Origin: Thalassotalea euphylliae
GTDB taxonomy: Bacteria; Pseudomonadota; Gammaproteobacteria; Enterobacterales; Alteromonadaceae
DNA: 64,000 nt
Direction of reading: 5' to 3'
NCBI RefSeq assembly: GCF_003390395.1
Contig: NZ_QUOV01000001.1
Span: forward strand, 3,782,001 to 3,846,000
Both the position numbers and the translations under genes were made by a program. The first letter of the stretch is position 1. Every line of letters starts with the position of its first letter. Below are positions 37,765 to 46,801 of this stretch, in pieces. The notes beneath the pieces were generated by a model that was not told the origin of the DNA, made no database searches, and worked only from the letters and a program-made list of their open reading frames with translations.

Positions 37765-40149
37765 TTACCCCTCATCACGACCAAATAACTTTTCCAGCCA
37801 AGAGCGTTTATCAACAATTTTTTCCATGCAGTTAGAATAGCTAAGTCCAATAGTAACCGCAGGGTAGTACGCCATTTGCTGGCAAGTTTCTTCAACCGCG
37901 TTGCCCGAAGTTAATTCAAAGCCAACATCTTTTACATCATTTGGCACCGGCCAGTTTAGATTGTTAACGCCTGCTTGTTTGAGGTAATTGGCAAACAATA
38001 CTAAGGCGCCGCTGCTGCCAGTAAGTTGCATCGGTTTATTATCGTCATGCCCTATCCAACTGGTGATTAGCTGCTCTTGATCATAACCAACAAACCAACT
38101 GTCTCTTTGGTCATTCGTTGTGCCTGTTTTACCCGCAACCTCAGCACCTTTTAAACGCCAGCTAAGCGATTTTGCCGTGCCTCGCTCGGTCACTTGCTGC
38201 AATGCATAATTCATTAAATAAGCGCTTTGCGAAGAAATTCGCTGCTCATGACGAGGGCGATATTGCCACAAGGTTTCGCCGTTATGTGCGACGACATGAG
38301 TAATGGCATGAGTGCGCTCATAGTACCCTTGATTGGCAATGGGTAGATACAACTGGTTAATTTGATAGGGCGACATATTAACTGCACCCAGCAACATAGA
38401 AGGGCGCTCTGTCAGCGGCTTTTCGTAACCCAGCATCGCCATGGATTGCACCACATTATCCAAACCTAATGACATACCTAGATTAACGGTTGGAATATTC
38501 AGTGATTCCACCAAGCCATCAATCAGCGGTACTTGGCCTCTAAACTTTCCATCGTAATTTTTAGGGCGCCACTCTTTACCTTGCTCAGAGCCAAGGGTGA
38601 TTGGTTTATCTTCAATCGGACTGGCAAAGTTAAATTGCTGGTAGCGCTCTAGCGCGGGCAGGTAAACCGCTGGCTTAATTAACGAGCCTATTGGTCTATG
38701 GGCATCTAACGCACGGTTAAAACCGTTGTTATCAATATTTCTATCGCCCACTAGCGCCATGATTTCACCAGTGCTCGACTCGGTTACCATAGCAGCAGCT
38801 TGCAATGCACTTTGTTTATGTTTACGTTCAAGCTCCGATAACGTCTGCGCAGTTGTTTGCTCTAACAATAACTGAGCTTTCATTGAGAAGCCGGTAAAGA
38901 CTTTAATGCCTGCATTTTGTTGCTGATTTCCGAGCAACTCTGGCAATTCACGCTTAACAAGCTGCATGTAATTGTAAAAGTGTTGGCGAGTCATGCGACG
39001 TTTACCGCGAATACCAAGGTTGGCTGCCATCGCTTGCTCGTATGTCGGCACATCAATCAAATGATGCTCAACCATAAGCTTGAGCACAAGATCACGACGC
39101 TTTCTAGAATTGTCTGGTTTGCGCCACGGGTCGTAGTAGCTAGGTCCTTTAATAACCCCGATAAGCAATGCCATTTGCGCTGGGGTTAGCTGGTTAAGCG
39201 AGCGACCAAAATAAAATTCCGAAGCCAAACCAAAACCATATACGCCATTGGCAAAGTGCTGCCCTAAATAAACCTCGTTAACATAGGCTTCAAGTAGTTG
39301 ATCTTTGCTATAGCGATATTCGAGTAGCAATGCCATTAAGGCTTCATTAACCTTGCGAACGATGGTTTTTTCACGGGTTAAGTACATATTCTTAACCAGC
39401 TGTTGGGTCAGGGTACTGCCGCCCTGTACAGTGCGCCCAGCGACAATATTACTGTATAACGCTCGCAAAATACCGAGTGGTGAGACACCGCTGTGAAAAT
39501 AAAAATCTCGGTCTTCAACCAACAACAGAGTGTCCAACAAAGCTTCTGGCACTTGCTCTAGGCCAACTAACACTCGGTCTTCTTTACTGGATGGAATAAT
39601 CCGTGCAACCAACTGCGGTGCTAATGTCACCGACTTAGCTAGGCTGTTACCGTGGTAAACTTTAATCACCTTGCCATTGGCAATGTCGATGGTTAGTCGC
39701 GCCGCAGAAAATTCTTGGTCTCGATAACTAAACTCTGGCTGAAAAATAATGATGCGCGAAGACGATAAGGCAAACTGACCTGGTCGCCACACTTTCGAGA
39801 CTTTTTGATAGCCGCCACGTGTTAATGATTTAGCAAGGTAAGTGAGCGATAACGGCTCACCTGCGCTTAACAACTCAGCACGGCTAAACACTTGCACAGG
39901 CACTTGCCAACGCTGCCCTTCGAATTTTTCTCGTACTTTAGCATCAAGATAAACCACATAAATGACTAAGAAACACAGCACAAATAAGCCTAGCTTAAAG
40001 CCAGTTGATAATAGCCAGCGGCCTATTGATTTACGTTTAGTACTGTTATTTTCAGGCTTAGATTGAGAAGAGCGAGAAGACTTTGACGACGATGACTTTT
40101 TAGCAGCGCCAGCAGATTTTACTGCTGGCTTGTCTGATTTTTTGGGCAT
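37765..40149 (-). CDS. mrcB: Penicillin-binding protein 1B (bifunctional transglycosylase/transpeptidase)
   Basis: 794 residues. A basic Ser/Lys-rich cytoplasmic tail precedes one membrane helix (about 47-68). A UB2H-like region comes next, then the GT51 domain with VEDRDFYFHSG (catalytic Glu) and GGSTLTQQLVKNMYL, then the transpeptidase with the S-x-x-K tetrad GSLIKP, the SLN triad and the AGKTGTTND box. PBP1b polymerises and crosslinks peptidoglycan, normally activated by outer-membrane LpoB through UB2H. No lpoB is in the window. All catalytic motifs are intact. Confidence 0.95.
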   Translation of the reverse strand: MPKKSDKPAVKSAGAAKKSSSSKSSRSSQSKPENNSTKRKSIGRWLLSTGFKLGLFVLCFLVIYVVYLDAKVREKFEGQRWQVPVQVFSRAELLSAGEPLSLTYLAKSLTRGGYQKVSKVWRPGQFALSSSRIIIFQPEFSYRDQEFSAARLTIDIANGKVIKVYHGNSLAKSVTLAPQLVARIIPSSKEDRVLVGLEQVPEALLDTLLLVEDRDFYFHSGVSPLGILRALYSNIVAGRTVQGGSTLTQQLVKNMYLTREKTIVRKVNEALMALLLEYRYSKDQLLEAYVNEVYLGQHFANGVYGFGLASEFYFGRSLNQLTPAQMALLIGVIKGPSYYDPWRKPDNSRKRRDLVLKLMVEHHLIDVPTYEQAMAANLGIRGKRRMTRQHFYNYMQLVKRELPELLGNQQQNAGIKVFTGFSMKAQLLLEQTTAQTLSELERKHKQSALQAAAMVTESSTGEIMALVGDRNIDNNGFNRALDAHRPIGSLIKPAVYLPALERYQQFNFASPIEDKPITLGSEQGKEWRPKNYDGKFRGQVPLIDGLVESLNIPTVNLGMSLGLDNVVQSMAMLGYEKPLTERPSMLLGAVNMSPYQINQLYLPIANQGYYERTHAITHVVAHNGETLWQYRPRHEQRISSQSAYLMNYALQQVTERGTAKSLSWRLKGAEVAGKTGTTNDQRDSWFVGYDQEQLITSWIGHDDNKPMQLTGSSGALVLFANYLKQAGVNNLNWPVPNDVKDVGFELTSGNAVEETCQQMAYYPAVTIGLSYSNCMEKIVDKRSWLEKLFGRDEG

Positions 40150-40183
40150 GATAGCGGCTTATCAATTAACCAGTTGGCGGAGG

Positions 40184-41236
40184 TTAAGACTTTTCGGACT
40201 TAGCAGAAAATTTAGCTTTTAAACGGTGGCGATAATTCGCCTTCGCAAGTTTTTGCATATCTTCCACCTGATCACTTTCGTCAACGATTTCACGACCTAA
40301 GAAAGTTTCAATACAGTCTTCCAAGGTGACAATTCCAGCCGTTTGACCAAAGTGGTCTTCCACTAAAAAGATATGTTCGTGGCGCTTAATAAATACGTCT
40401 AACAAATTCAATACAGGGAAACTTTCTGAAATACGATAAAGTGGTGAGGCAACTTCCTTGACGGGAATATCGCCTTTACCTTGGCGTTCACTTTCGTATA
40501 AATGCGCTTTCAGCAGTACCCCAGTAATATTGTCGATTGATTCTTGATACACAGGAATTCGAGTAAAGTTTGCGGTTTTGTCTGCACTTAATGCTTCACT
40601 TACAGTGATATCTTCCGGTAAAGCGTGAACGACACTACGAGGCGTTAGAATATCTTCTGTTTTCGCATCGCGAAGCTGCAAGATGTTTTCAACTAGCTGA
40701 TTTTCCTGACCAACAATCGCCCCATCTTTATGACTCAATGCCGCTAGTGCTAACACTTCTTCTCGGCTGATCACTTCGTTTTTGCCCTTGCTAAATAAAC
40801 GCGTTAGGAACGAAGAAACCCATACCAGCGGATACACTAATTTCACTAAGAAACTAATGATATATGCCGAAGGTACGGCTAAATTACGCCAAAACGTGGC
40901 ACCTAAGGTTTTTGGAATAATTTCCGAAAAATACAGAATGGCGAGTGTTAGTAAGAAGGCGACTAATGTTTCTTTGGACTCACCAAACACTTGAATAGCC
41001 TGCGCACCAACGCCGGCTGCGCCCATGGTATGGGCAAATGTGTTTAAAATTAAGATACTAGAAATTGATTGATCTAGGTTAGTTTTCACATTTTCCAGCA
41101 CTTTACCGCCGCGCGGCTTATTTTTTAGCACCTGCGCGACATAGCTCGGCGTAACCGATAATAAAACTGCTTCTAAAATGGAACAAAGAAAAGATACGCC
41201 AATGGCGACAGTAAGGTAGATTAAAAGTAGTGTCAT
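40184..41236 (-). CDS. CNNM/DUF21-type transporter with CBS pair
   Basis: 350 residues. A DUF21 membrane domain with about three to four helices occupies residues 1-175. A Bateman module of two CBS domains follows (about 195-325; TEDILTPRSVVHALPEDI and EHIFLVEDHFGQTAGIVTLED). A C-terminal CorC_HlyC domain is absent; the protein ends in a short basic tail. Such proteins are annotated as hemolysin-like or Mg2+/Co2+ (CNNM, PaeA, CorB) transporters. Function here is most likely divalent cation export. It is 34 bp upstream of mrcB on the same strand. Confidence 0.87.
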   Translation of the reverse strand: MTLLLIYLTVAIGVSFLCSILEAVLLSVTPSYVAQVLKNKPRGGKVLENVKTNLDQSISSILILNTFAHTMGAAGVGAQAIQVFGESKETLVAFLLTLAILYFSEIIPKTLGATFWRNLAVPSAYIISFLVKLVYPLVWVSSFLTRLFSKGKNEVISREEVLALAALSHKDGAIVGQENQLVENILQLRDAKTEDILTPRSVVHALPEDITVSEALSADKTANFTRIPVYQESIDNITGVLLKAHLYESERQGKGDIPVKEVASPLYRISESFPVLNLLDVFIKRHEHIFLVEDHFGQTAGIVTLEDCIETFLGREIVDESDQVEDMQKLAKANYRHRLKAKFSAKSEKS

Positions 41237-41386
41237 TAATCCGAGAAAATAAGTTAATTAGTGAACCAACAATATACCTAAACATGATAGCTATTAATAG
41301 CGTAATCGCATAACAGGTTAGCGTAATGCTAATTGAATCAACGCATTGAAAGGCAAAATAAGGCTGACAGAGAAGCTTTAGCGGAG

Positions 41387-43954
41387 CTACTTGCCAGCCG
41401 TTAATAATGCGGTAGCCTGTTCACCTACCATTGGCTTAGCAAAGTAATAGCCTTGCCCATACAAGCACCCCATTTGGGTTAAGATGTCTGCCTCTTCCTG
41501 ACACTCGATGCCTTCGCTAATGGTTGCCAATTGTAAGTTAGCTGCCAAGTCGATAATGGTTTTGATTATCGCTCGGTTACTCGTTTTTAAGTGAGCATCG
41601 GTAATAAACGAGCGATCAATTTTCACCACATCGAGAGGGAAACGGTGCACATAGCTTAAACTAGAGTAACCCGTGCCAAAATCATCCAGCAGCAGCTTGA
41701 TGCCTAATTGTTTTAGCGCTTTCATATTGGCGAGCACAACTTCATTTTCTTCTAATAGCACGCGCTCGGTTAACTCAATTCTCAGGTGGGCTGGCTCTAA
41801 CCCCGCGGAGTTGAGAATATGGGTAATGTCATCAGGTAGTGTCGGATTATAAAAATGATTACCAAATAAGTTACAGCTTACGTATTGTCGCTCACACAAG
41901 CCCTGCGCTTGCCACTGCTTTAGCTGGTCGCATGCTTTACGCATGATTTGTAAATCGATATCAACTACCAGTCCGGTTTCTTCCGCTACCGGAATAAATT
42001 GGTTGGGCATCACCATGCCGCGCTTGCTACTTTGCCAGCGCGCAAGCGCCTCAAAGCCTATTACCTGTGCTGAATCTAATTGATAAATTGGCTGAAAATA
42101 CGGTGTAAACTCGTCTTGCTCTATAGCTTGGCGAATATCTGCTTCAAGCGATAATTCTTCTTGAATCTTCTGGTGCATACTGGCATCAAATTCTTCAAAA
42201 CGCCCTTTACCACTGTCCTTTGCGTGATACATCGCAGTGTCAGCATCGCGCAACATAGTTTCTGCTGATTCATAGCGATCATCGCTGAACAAAATACCAA
42301 TGCTGGTCCCTATAAATACCGGCTGGTTATCGATGTTAAACGGCTGCGCTAGCGTAAAGGTAATGCGCTGAGCAATTTCATACACTTCGCTTTTGTCATC
42401 AATGTCTTCTATTAAGACCACGAATTCATCACCGCCTAAACGGGCGACTGTGTCGTTGGCACGAATAATACTTTTTAACTCTTTCGCAACCACCTTTAAT
42501 AGCAAGTCACCTGCGTGATGACCTAAACTGTCGTTAACCATTTTAAAGCGATCTAAATCGAGAAACAGCACCGCAAATTCCATCTCTGGACGACGCTTCA
42601 TATTATTAATCGCGTGATCGAGCAGATCTAAAAACACCACACGATTTGGCAACCCGGTTAAATCATCATGTGAAGCATTGTGTTTTAACATCTGCTCCAC
42701 CTGTTTGCGTTGGCGAATTTCTTCTTCCAACGCCTCAGTGCGCATTTTTACCTGCTTTTCGAGCATCTCATGTGTACGACGCTCATAGTCGAGTGTTTCG
42801 CGGCGCTTAATTGCCATACTGACATGATGAGAAACAAAGTTAAGTAATTCAGCATCTTGCTGATTGTAAGTGATGTGTTTTTGATAGCTTTGTAGTACTA
42901 GTACGCCAATAACATCATCATCGGCGATCAAGGGGACACCTAACCAAGAATTCGTTTCTTTTTGCGGTTTCTTCGTTTCGCCTTGGCGATAAAGCTCATA
43001 CATTTCATCATATGACAGCAAGCATGTTTGCTTGCGCCTGATCACCAATGCGGTATAGAGATCAGCAGACTTCTGCGGTAAGAAATCGCTGGCGGTATTA
43101 CGCGAGTTTTGATCGAGGTAATAAACGAAATCTATGGTATCGCTTTCTCTATCGTACTTGGCAATAAAGAAGTTTTCGGCGTTTATTAGCTGGCCAATAA
43201 TATTGTGGACTTGCCCGTAAAAGTCGTTGATATCTAAACCAACTCTGTTGGTTAGCTCTGAAATCCTGTACAAAGACTCTTGCAATAATTCTGCTTTTTC
43301 ACGTTCGCGAATTTGCTCCATTAACTCGCGAGTTCGAGACGATACTGCTTTCTGCAATTGTTCATGATCTTGCAACCGCACCAACGCCGACACCACATGC
43401 TGCGCGGTATAGGTTAATAGAGCCTTGTCTTCTTCCGTGTAACGGGTATTTTCGGTATAGCTTTGAATTGCCATTACACCGATAACATAACCGTCTTGCA
43501 GCAAAGGGACGCCAAGCCAGTCCATACCCGCAGTACCAATATGATTAAGCACACCATCGTTTGCCATTTGTTTGATCATATTAGGTGTTGCCAAAAGCGG
43601 CTCTTTTGACTCAATCACATGGCTGGTCAATGAACCTCTAAAGCTTTCATAAGGTACCGGATCTTCTGGCACCTCATCTTCTTCATCAACATGATAAACA
43701 AACTCTAAGGTTGATAAGGTTTGGTCATACATGACGATATAAAAGTTTTCAGCCGTCATGATTGCTTTTATCACCCGATGCACTTGGGCGTAAAAGGTAC
43801 TCAGTTCTTTACAGTCTTGGGAAAGTTGGTTGAGTTTAAATAACGCCGTGTGGCGTTGTTGTAGATTTTGGTAGGCGACTTTATATAACTCTAGTTCATC
43901 GTTCTGAAGCGATTCATCAGTATTAGACAACTTATCATCGGATGAATTATTCAT
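41387..43954 (-). CDS. Dual-GAF GGDEF-EAL cyclic-di-GMP enzyme
   Basis: 855 residues, cytoplasmic. Two tandem GAF domains (about 40-200 and 235-395) share repeated wording such as NFYIVMYD/NFFIAKYD and GVPLLQDGYVIGVMAIQSY/GVPLIADDDVIGVLVLQSY, showing internal duplication. A coiled linker leads to GGDEF (507-511), with inhibitory-site RAND five residues before it, then EAL (635-637, GFEALARWQ). Both enzyme motifs are intact, so it may both make and break c-di-GMP, with the GAF pair sensing a small ligand. It is single, with a lipoprotein gene 38 bp upstream on the same strand. Confidence 0.95.
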   Translation of the reverse strand: MNNSSDDKLSNTDESLQNDELELYKVAYQNLQQRHTALFKLNQLSQDCKELSTFYAQVHRVIKAIMTAENFYIVMYDQTLSTLEFVYHVDEEDEVPEDPVPYESFRGSLTSHVIESKEPLLATPNMIKQMANDGVLNHIGTAGMDWLGVPLLQDGYVIGVMAIQSYTENTRYTEEDKALLTYTAQHVVSALVRLQDHEQLQKAVSSRTRELMEQIREREKAELLQESLYRISELTNRVGLDINDFYGQVHNIIGQLINAENFFIAKYDRESDTIDFVYYLDQNSRNTASDFLPQKSADLYTALVIRRKQTCLLSYDEMYELYRQGETKKPQKETNSWLGVPLIADDDVIGVLVLQSYQKHITYNQQDAELLNFVSHHVSMAIKRRETLDYERRTHEMLEKQVKMRTEALEEEIRQRKQVEQMLKHNASHDDLTGLPNRVVFLDLLDHAINNMKRRPEMEFAVLFLDLDRFKMVNDSLGHHAGDLLLKVVAKELKSIIRANDTVARLGGDEFVVLIEDIDDKSEVYEIAQRITFTLAQPFNIDNQPVFIGTSIGILFSDDRYESAETMLRDADTAMYHAKDSGKGRFEEFDASMHQKIQEELSLEADIRQAIEQDEFTPYFQPIYQLDSAQVIGFEALARWQSSKRGMVMPNQFIPVAEETGLVVDIDLQIMRKACDQLKQWQAQGLCERQYVSCNLFGNHFYNPTLPDDITHILNSAGLEPAHLRIELTERVLLEENEVVLANMKALKQLGIKLLLDDFGTGYSSLSYVHRFPLDVVKIDRSFITDAHLKTSNRAIIKTIIDLAANLQLATISEGIECQEEADILTQMGCLYGQGYYFAKPMVGEQATALLTAGK

Positions 43955-43992
43955 TAATTTACACCTACCACCTTACCTAAGAGTTTTTAAAG

Positions 43993-44292
43993 CTACTTAC
44001 TTTCTTTTTCAAGTGCTTCTTTCGCTTGCTCTAACTTGTCTTTATTACCGCAGATCGCTGGTTGTTTATCATCACGGTAGTAACGCACTTGCACGCAGTC
44101 TTGTTCATAGCGGCGCTCTAATTCAGTACGCAGAATAGGTCGATCTTTAGCTTGTGTAATTTGACGCTGTAATACTTGGCATTGCTGCACTTGCTCAGCA
44201 GCTAAGGTGACATCTTCACAGGCATTTTCATTAGCAGCACAGGCTGATAGCAGCGTTAAAACACCTGCTGATAGTAGTAAATTTCTTGTCAT
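43993..44292 (-). CDS. Small cysteine-rich lipoprotein, function unknown
   Basis: 99 residues. A lipoprotein signal peptide ends LLSAC, lipidated at Cys18. The mature part is helical and charged with four further cysteines (25, 38, 66, 81), enough for two disulfides, and ends in a Lys/Glu-rich helix. Residues 2-4 of the mature protein are Ala-Ala-Asn, with no Asp at +2, so sorting to the outer membrane is likely. I do not recognise a family. It precedes the GGDEF-EAL gene on the same strand by 38 bp and could be co-transcribed. Confidence 0.75.
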   Translation of the reverse strand: MTRNLLLSAGVLTLLSACAANENACEDVTLAAEQVQQCQVLQRQITQAKDRPILRTELERRYEQDCVQVRYYRDDKQPAICGNKDKLEQAKEALEKESK

Positions 44293-44370
44293 TTGTTGAA
44301 TTTATCCCCAGTTACAACAAGCATTTATTATAACCAGCCTAGTTTATAAGTCATAGTACAAACAAAAAAG

Positions 44371-44399
44371 CTGACCATATGGTTAAGTAATGATATAAT
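44371..44399 (+). promoter_or_regulatory. Sigma-70 promoter of the 2OG oxygenase gene, with overlapping palindrome
   Basis: CTGACC, 17 bases, TATAAT. The 10-bp palindrome ACCATATGGT (44374-44383) overlaps the -35 box and could be an operator. Confidence 0.6.
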
Positions 44400-44445
44400 C
44401 AAAATCAACTATAGTTATCACATAATGCCTTAGCAGGAGAAAGCG

Positions 44446-45285
44446 ATGCAAGTACAAGTTGTGGATTATCAATCACCTGATGCACCTGAACAATTTGTAA
44501 AAAGTTTACGAGAAACAGGTTTCGGTGTACTCGTTAATCACCCGATCAAACAAGAAGTTGTTGAGTCTATTTACAAAAATTGGTACGAATTTTTCACCAG
44601 TGACGAAAAGCAGAAGTTTGCTTTCGATCCAGAAAAGCAAGACGGTTACTTTGCGCCAGAAATTTCTGAAGTTGCCAAAGGCCACACCAAAAAAGACATC
44701 AAAGAGTACTATCACGTGTACCCTTGGGGCCGCATTCCTGCGTCGCTTAAAGATGAGATTATGGCCTACTACGAGCTTGCATCGAACTTAGCAACTGAGC
44801 TACTTGATTGGGTTGAAAAGCACAGTCCAGCCGAAATTGCAGCTAAGTACTCTGAGCCGCTATCAAACATGATCAAAGATACACCGAACACATTGCTACG
44901 TGTATTGCATTACCCGCCGTTAAAAGGTGATGAAGAGCCAGGCGCAATCCGAGCGGCGGCACACGAAGACATTAACTTGCTGACTATTTTACCTGCAGCT
45001 AACGAGCCAGGTTTACAAGTTAAACTAAATGACGGTACTTGGTCAGACGTTCCTTGTGACTTCGGTAACTTAATTATCAACATTGGTGATATGCTGCAAG
45101 AAGTAACCGGTGGCTACTTCCCATCAACAAGTCACCGAGTGATCAACCCAACCGGTAAAGGTTCTGAGAACTCACGTATTTCGTTGCCACTTTTCTTGCA
45201 CCCGCGTGACGAAGTTGTGTTGTCTGAACGCCACACCCAACGCACATACTTAGATGAGCGTTTAAAAGAGTTAGGTGTTAAGTAA
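44446..45285 (+). CDS. 2-oxoglutarate/Fe(II) oxygenase, isopenicillin N synthase-like
   Basis: 279 residues. Iron ligands of the double-stranded beta-helix are visible: His173 and Asp175 in AAHEDINLL, and His230 in TSHRV. Arg244 in SRISLPLF would bind 2-oxoglutarate, consistent with the R-x-S motif. The N-terminal DIOX_N-like part is present. Family members hydroxylate or desaturate small molecules; the substrate here is unknown and no biosynthetic cluster is nearby. A good AGGAG ribosome-binding site precedes the ATG. It is a single gene with its own promoter and terminator. Confidence 0.9.
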   Translation: MQVQVVDYQSPDAPEQFVKSLRETGFGVLVNHPIKQEVVESIYKNWYEFFTSDEKQKFAFDPEKQDGYFAPEISEVAKGHTKKDIKEYYHVYPWGRIPASLKDEIMAYYELASNLATELLDWVEKHSPAEIAAKYSEPLSNMIKDTPNTLLRVLHYPPLKGDEEPGAIRAAAHEDINLLTILPAANEPGLQVKLNDGTWSDVPCDFGNLIINIGDMLQEVTGGYFPSTSHRVINPTGKGSENSRISLPLFLHPRDEVVLSERHTQRTYLDERLKELGVK

Positions 45286-45338
45286 GCCAAGTATGGCTCA
45301 CATATATTGAACTGCGCTTTTAAACGAGCAATAAAACT

Positions 45339-45367
45339 AAAAACCAGCATTACTTGCTGGTTTTTTT
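45339..45367. terminator. Bidirectional terminator between 2OG oxygenase and PDZ genes
   Basis: AAACCAGCA-TTACT-TGCTGGTTT with seven T; A-rich left flank suits the minus strand too. Confidence 0.9.
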
Positions 45368-45382
45368 ATATTTAATATTTGC

Positions 45383-46336
45383 TTATTTTTCACAAGCTTG
45401 TTCGGTAGTTTTCCAAATAACCGGCCCGGTATATTTACCCAGCGCTAAATCTGTGCCCCAATCATCGACCCAAGCTTTGTTGTGTGTATAAGCAATGTAG
45501 TAGTTTGTATTAGGGGCAACATAAAGGCTGAAGTCTCTGAAATCTCTTGGTGTATCGTACTTGTTCCCCACTTTTAATCGATGCAAACCAACATCAACCC
45601 GCACGCGAGAGCTATCTTTCATCCACGGATGACCATCGATTTCTTTGATCTCTGAGGTATTTTTCAAACCACTATATTTTGATGGTGATATCGACAAACT
45701 GTTCACTAGGATAATGCGACCACAGTTTCCTTGGCTCGCCGTAATGTCACTATGCTGTTCTAGCCGGCTGGCAAATATCGGGGCATTTTCCTCTAATTGC
45801 CAGTACGGTAGATGGCTACTATTTTTATTTGCTCCACTGCCAAGCGACTCCGCACTCATGAGTTGCCACTGCGGCAAATACTTAGCTTTAAGGTGGGTTT
45901 GCAAGCTTAGCGTTTTATCGCCGCGCTTAACCTCCACTTTGACCAAAGAACCATTGGGCAAATACTGTAACTTGCGCGCTGCACCAACAACGCCGTCATC
46001 AAATGGCATATCATTGATTGAAACAATAATATCGCCGCTCTGGATCCCCAATTGACTCGCTTGGCTGCGCGGTGTTACTGAGACCACACGCCCAGGCTGA
46101 CTAGCGTCTAGAATGGCACCAAAACGCCCGCTATCAAAACGCATACCTTGGCTCAAGTTCACTTTGATATCCTTAATTGGCACACCTTCAGCTACTTCCA
46201 AGGCAGTGATTTCAGCAAGTTTCTGGTTAATCGTTCTCACTAGCTGATCAGCGATCTGCTGTGCTTGAGCCGACTTCAATTCATTCGCATACGAGTTGGC
46301 CGCAACCAACAATAATACAGTAGCCAAATACTTCAT
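45383..46336 (-). CDS. Periplasmic PDZ-domain protein (third gene of sigma-like operon)
   Basis: 317 residues. A signal peptide of about 17 residues (ends SYA-NELKS) is followed by a helical stretch, then a PDZ domain (about 70-150) with RVVSVTPRSQASQLGIQSGD and DIIVSINDMPFDDG. The C-terminal 150 residues form a beta-rich domain with RIILVNSLSI and a WGTDLALGKY patch, not recognised. No Ser-His-Asp or zinc protease motif is seen, so it is not a DegS- or RseP-type protease by itself. Ten bases separate it from the upstream membrane-protein gene, implying one operon with it and the sigma-like gene. Confidence 0.8.
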   Translation of the reverse strand: MKYLATVLLLVAANSYANELKSAQAQQIADQLVRTINQKLAEITALEVAEGVPIKDIKVNLSQGMRFDSGRFGAILDASQPGRVVSVTPRSQASQLGIQSGDIIVSINDMPFDDGVVGAARKLQYLPNGSLVKVEVKRGDKTLSLQTHLKAKYLPQWQLMSAESLGSGANKNSSHLPYWQLEENAPIFASRLEQHSDITASQGNCGRIILVNSLSISPSKYSGLKNTSEIKEIDGHPWMKDSSRVRVDVGLHRLKVGNKYDTPRDFRDFSLYVAPNTNYYIAYTHNKAWVDDWGTDLALGKYTGPVIWKTTEQACEK

Positions 46337-46345
46337 TGGGCTTCC

Positions 46346-46801
46346 TCAAATCTCATACAAATCAAGTGGTCGAGTATAAAACTCAACCATCAACTTCAAT
46401 AAACTAGTGCGTCGTTGCCAAAGCTCGACGTTGTATAAATTACCTTTACCGCGTTCTAGTGTTTGGTCTATTACCGACAACTCATGGTGCCAGTTAGCCA
46501 TTATCGCGCTATGACGCTCTGATAATTCAACATCGGCATATTGCGCAAGTTGCTGTTCATACTGATGGCTTTGGGTAATATAGTCCGGCATTGCCATCGG
46601 CGTTTGCCCCCAATGATACCACCATAGACTAAGCGCAATGAATGCCGCTAACACAGCCAAACCGACCGTTTGCGACAATTGTTTAAGTTGGTGAATACGC
46701 CAAATGTCTTCAGCCAGTAGCGGCGCCTTGCTGTTCTCCAACATGTGTTCAGCGCTTTCAATACGCCATTCTAATTGGTCATTAAAGCGCGTCATTTGCA
46801 A
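46346..46801 (-). CDS. Single-pass membrane protein, candidate anti-sigma-like partner
   Basis: 151 residues. A charged N-terminal cytoplasmic region of about 45 residues is followed by one membrane helix (about 46-64, VGLAVLAAFIALSLWWY) and a roughly 85-residue periplasmic helical part. Size and topology match membrane anti-sigma factors, but I see no ZAS motif (His-x3-Cys-x2-Cys). It overlaps the upstream sigma-like gene by 10 bp, so translation is coupled. No family recognised; the anti-sigma role is inferred from topology and position only. Confidence 0.65.
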   Translation of the reverse strand: MQMTRFNDQLEWRIESAEHMLENSKAPLLAEDIWRIHQLKQLSQTVGLAVLAAFIALSLWWYHWGQTPMAMPDYITQSHQYEQQLAQYADVELSERHSAIMANWHHELSVIDQTLERGKGNLYNVELWQRRTSLLKLMVEFYTRPLDLYEI

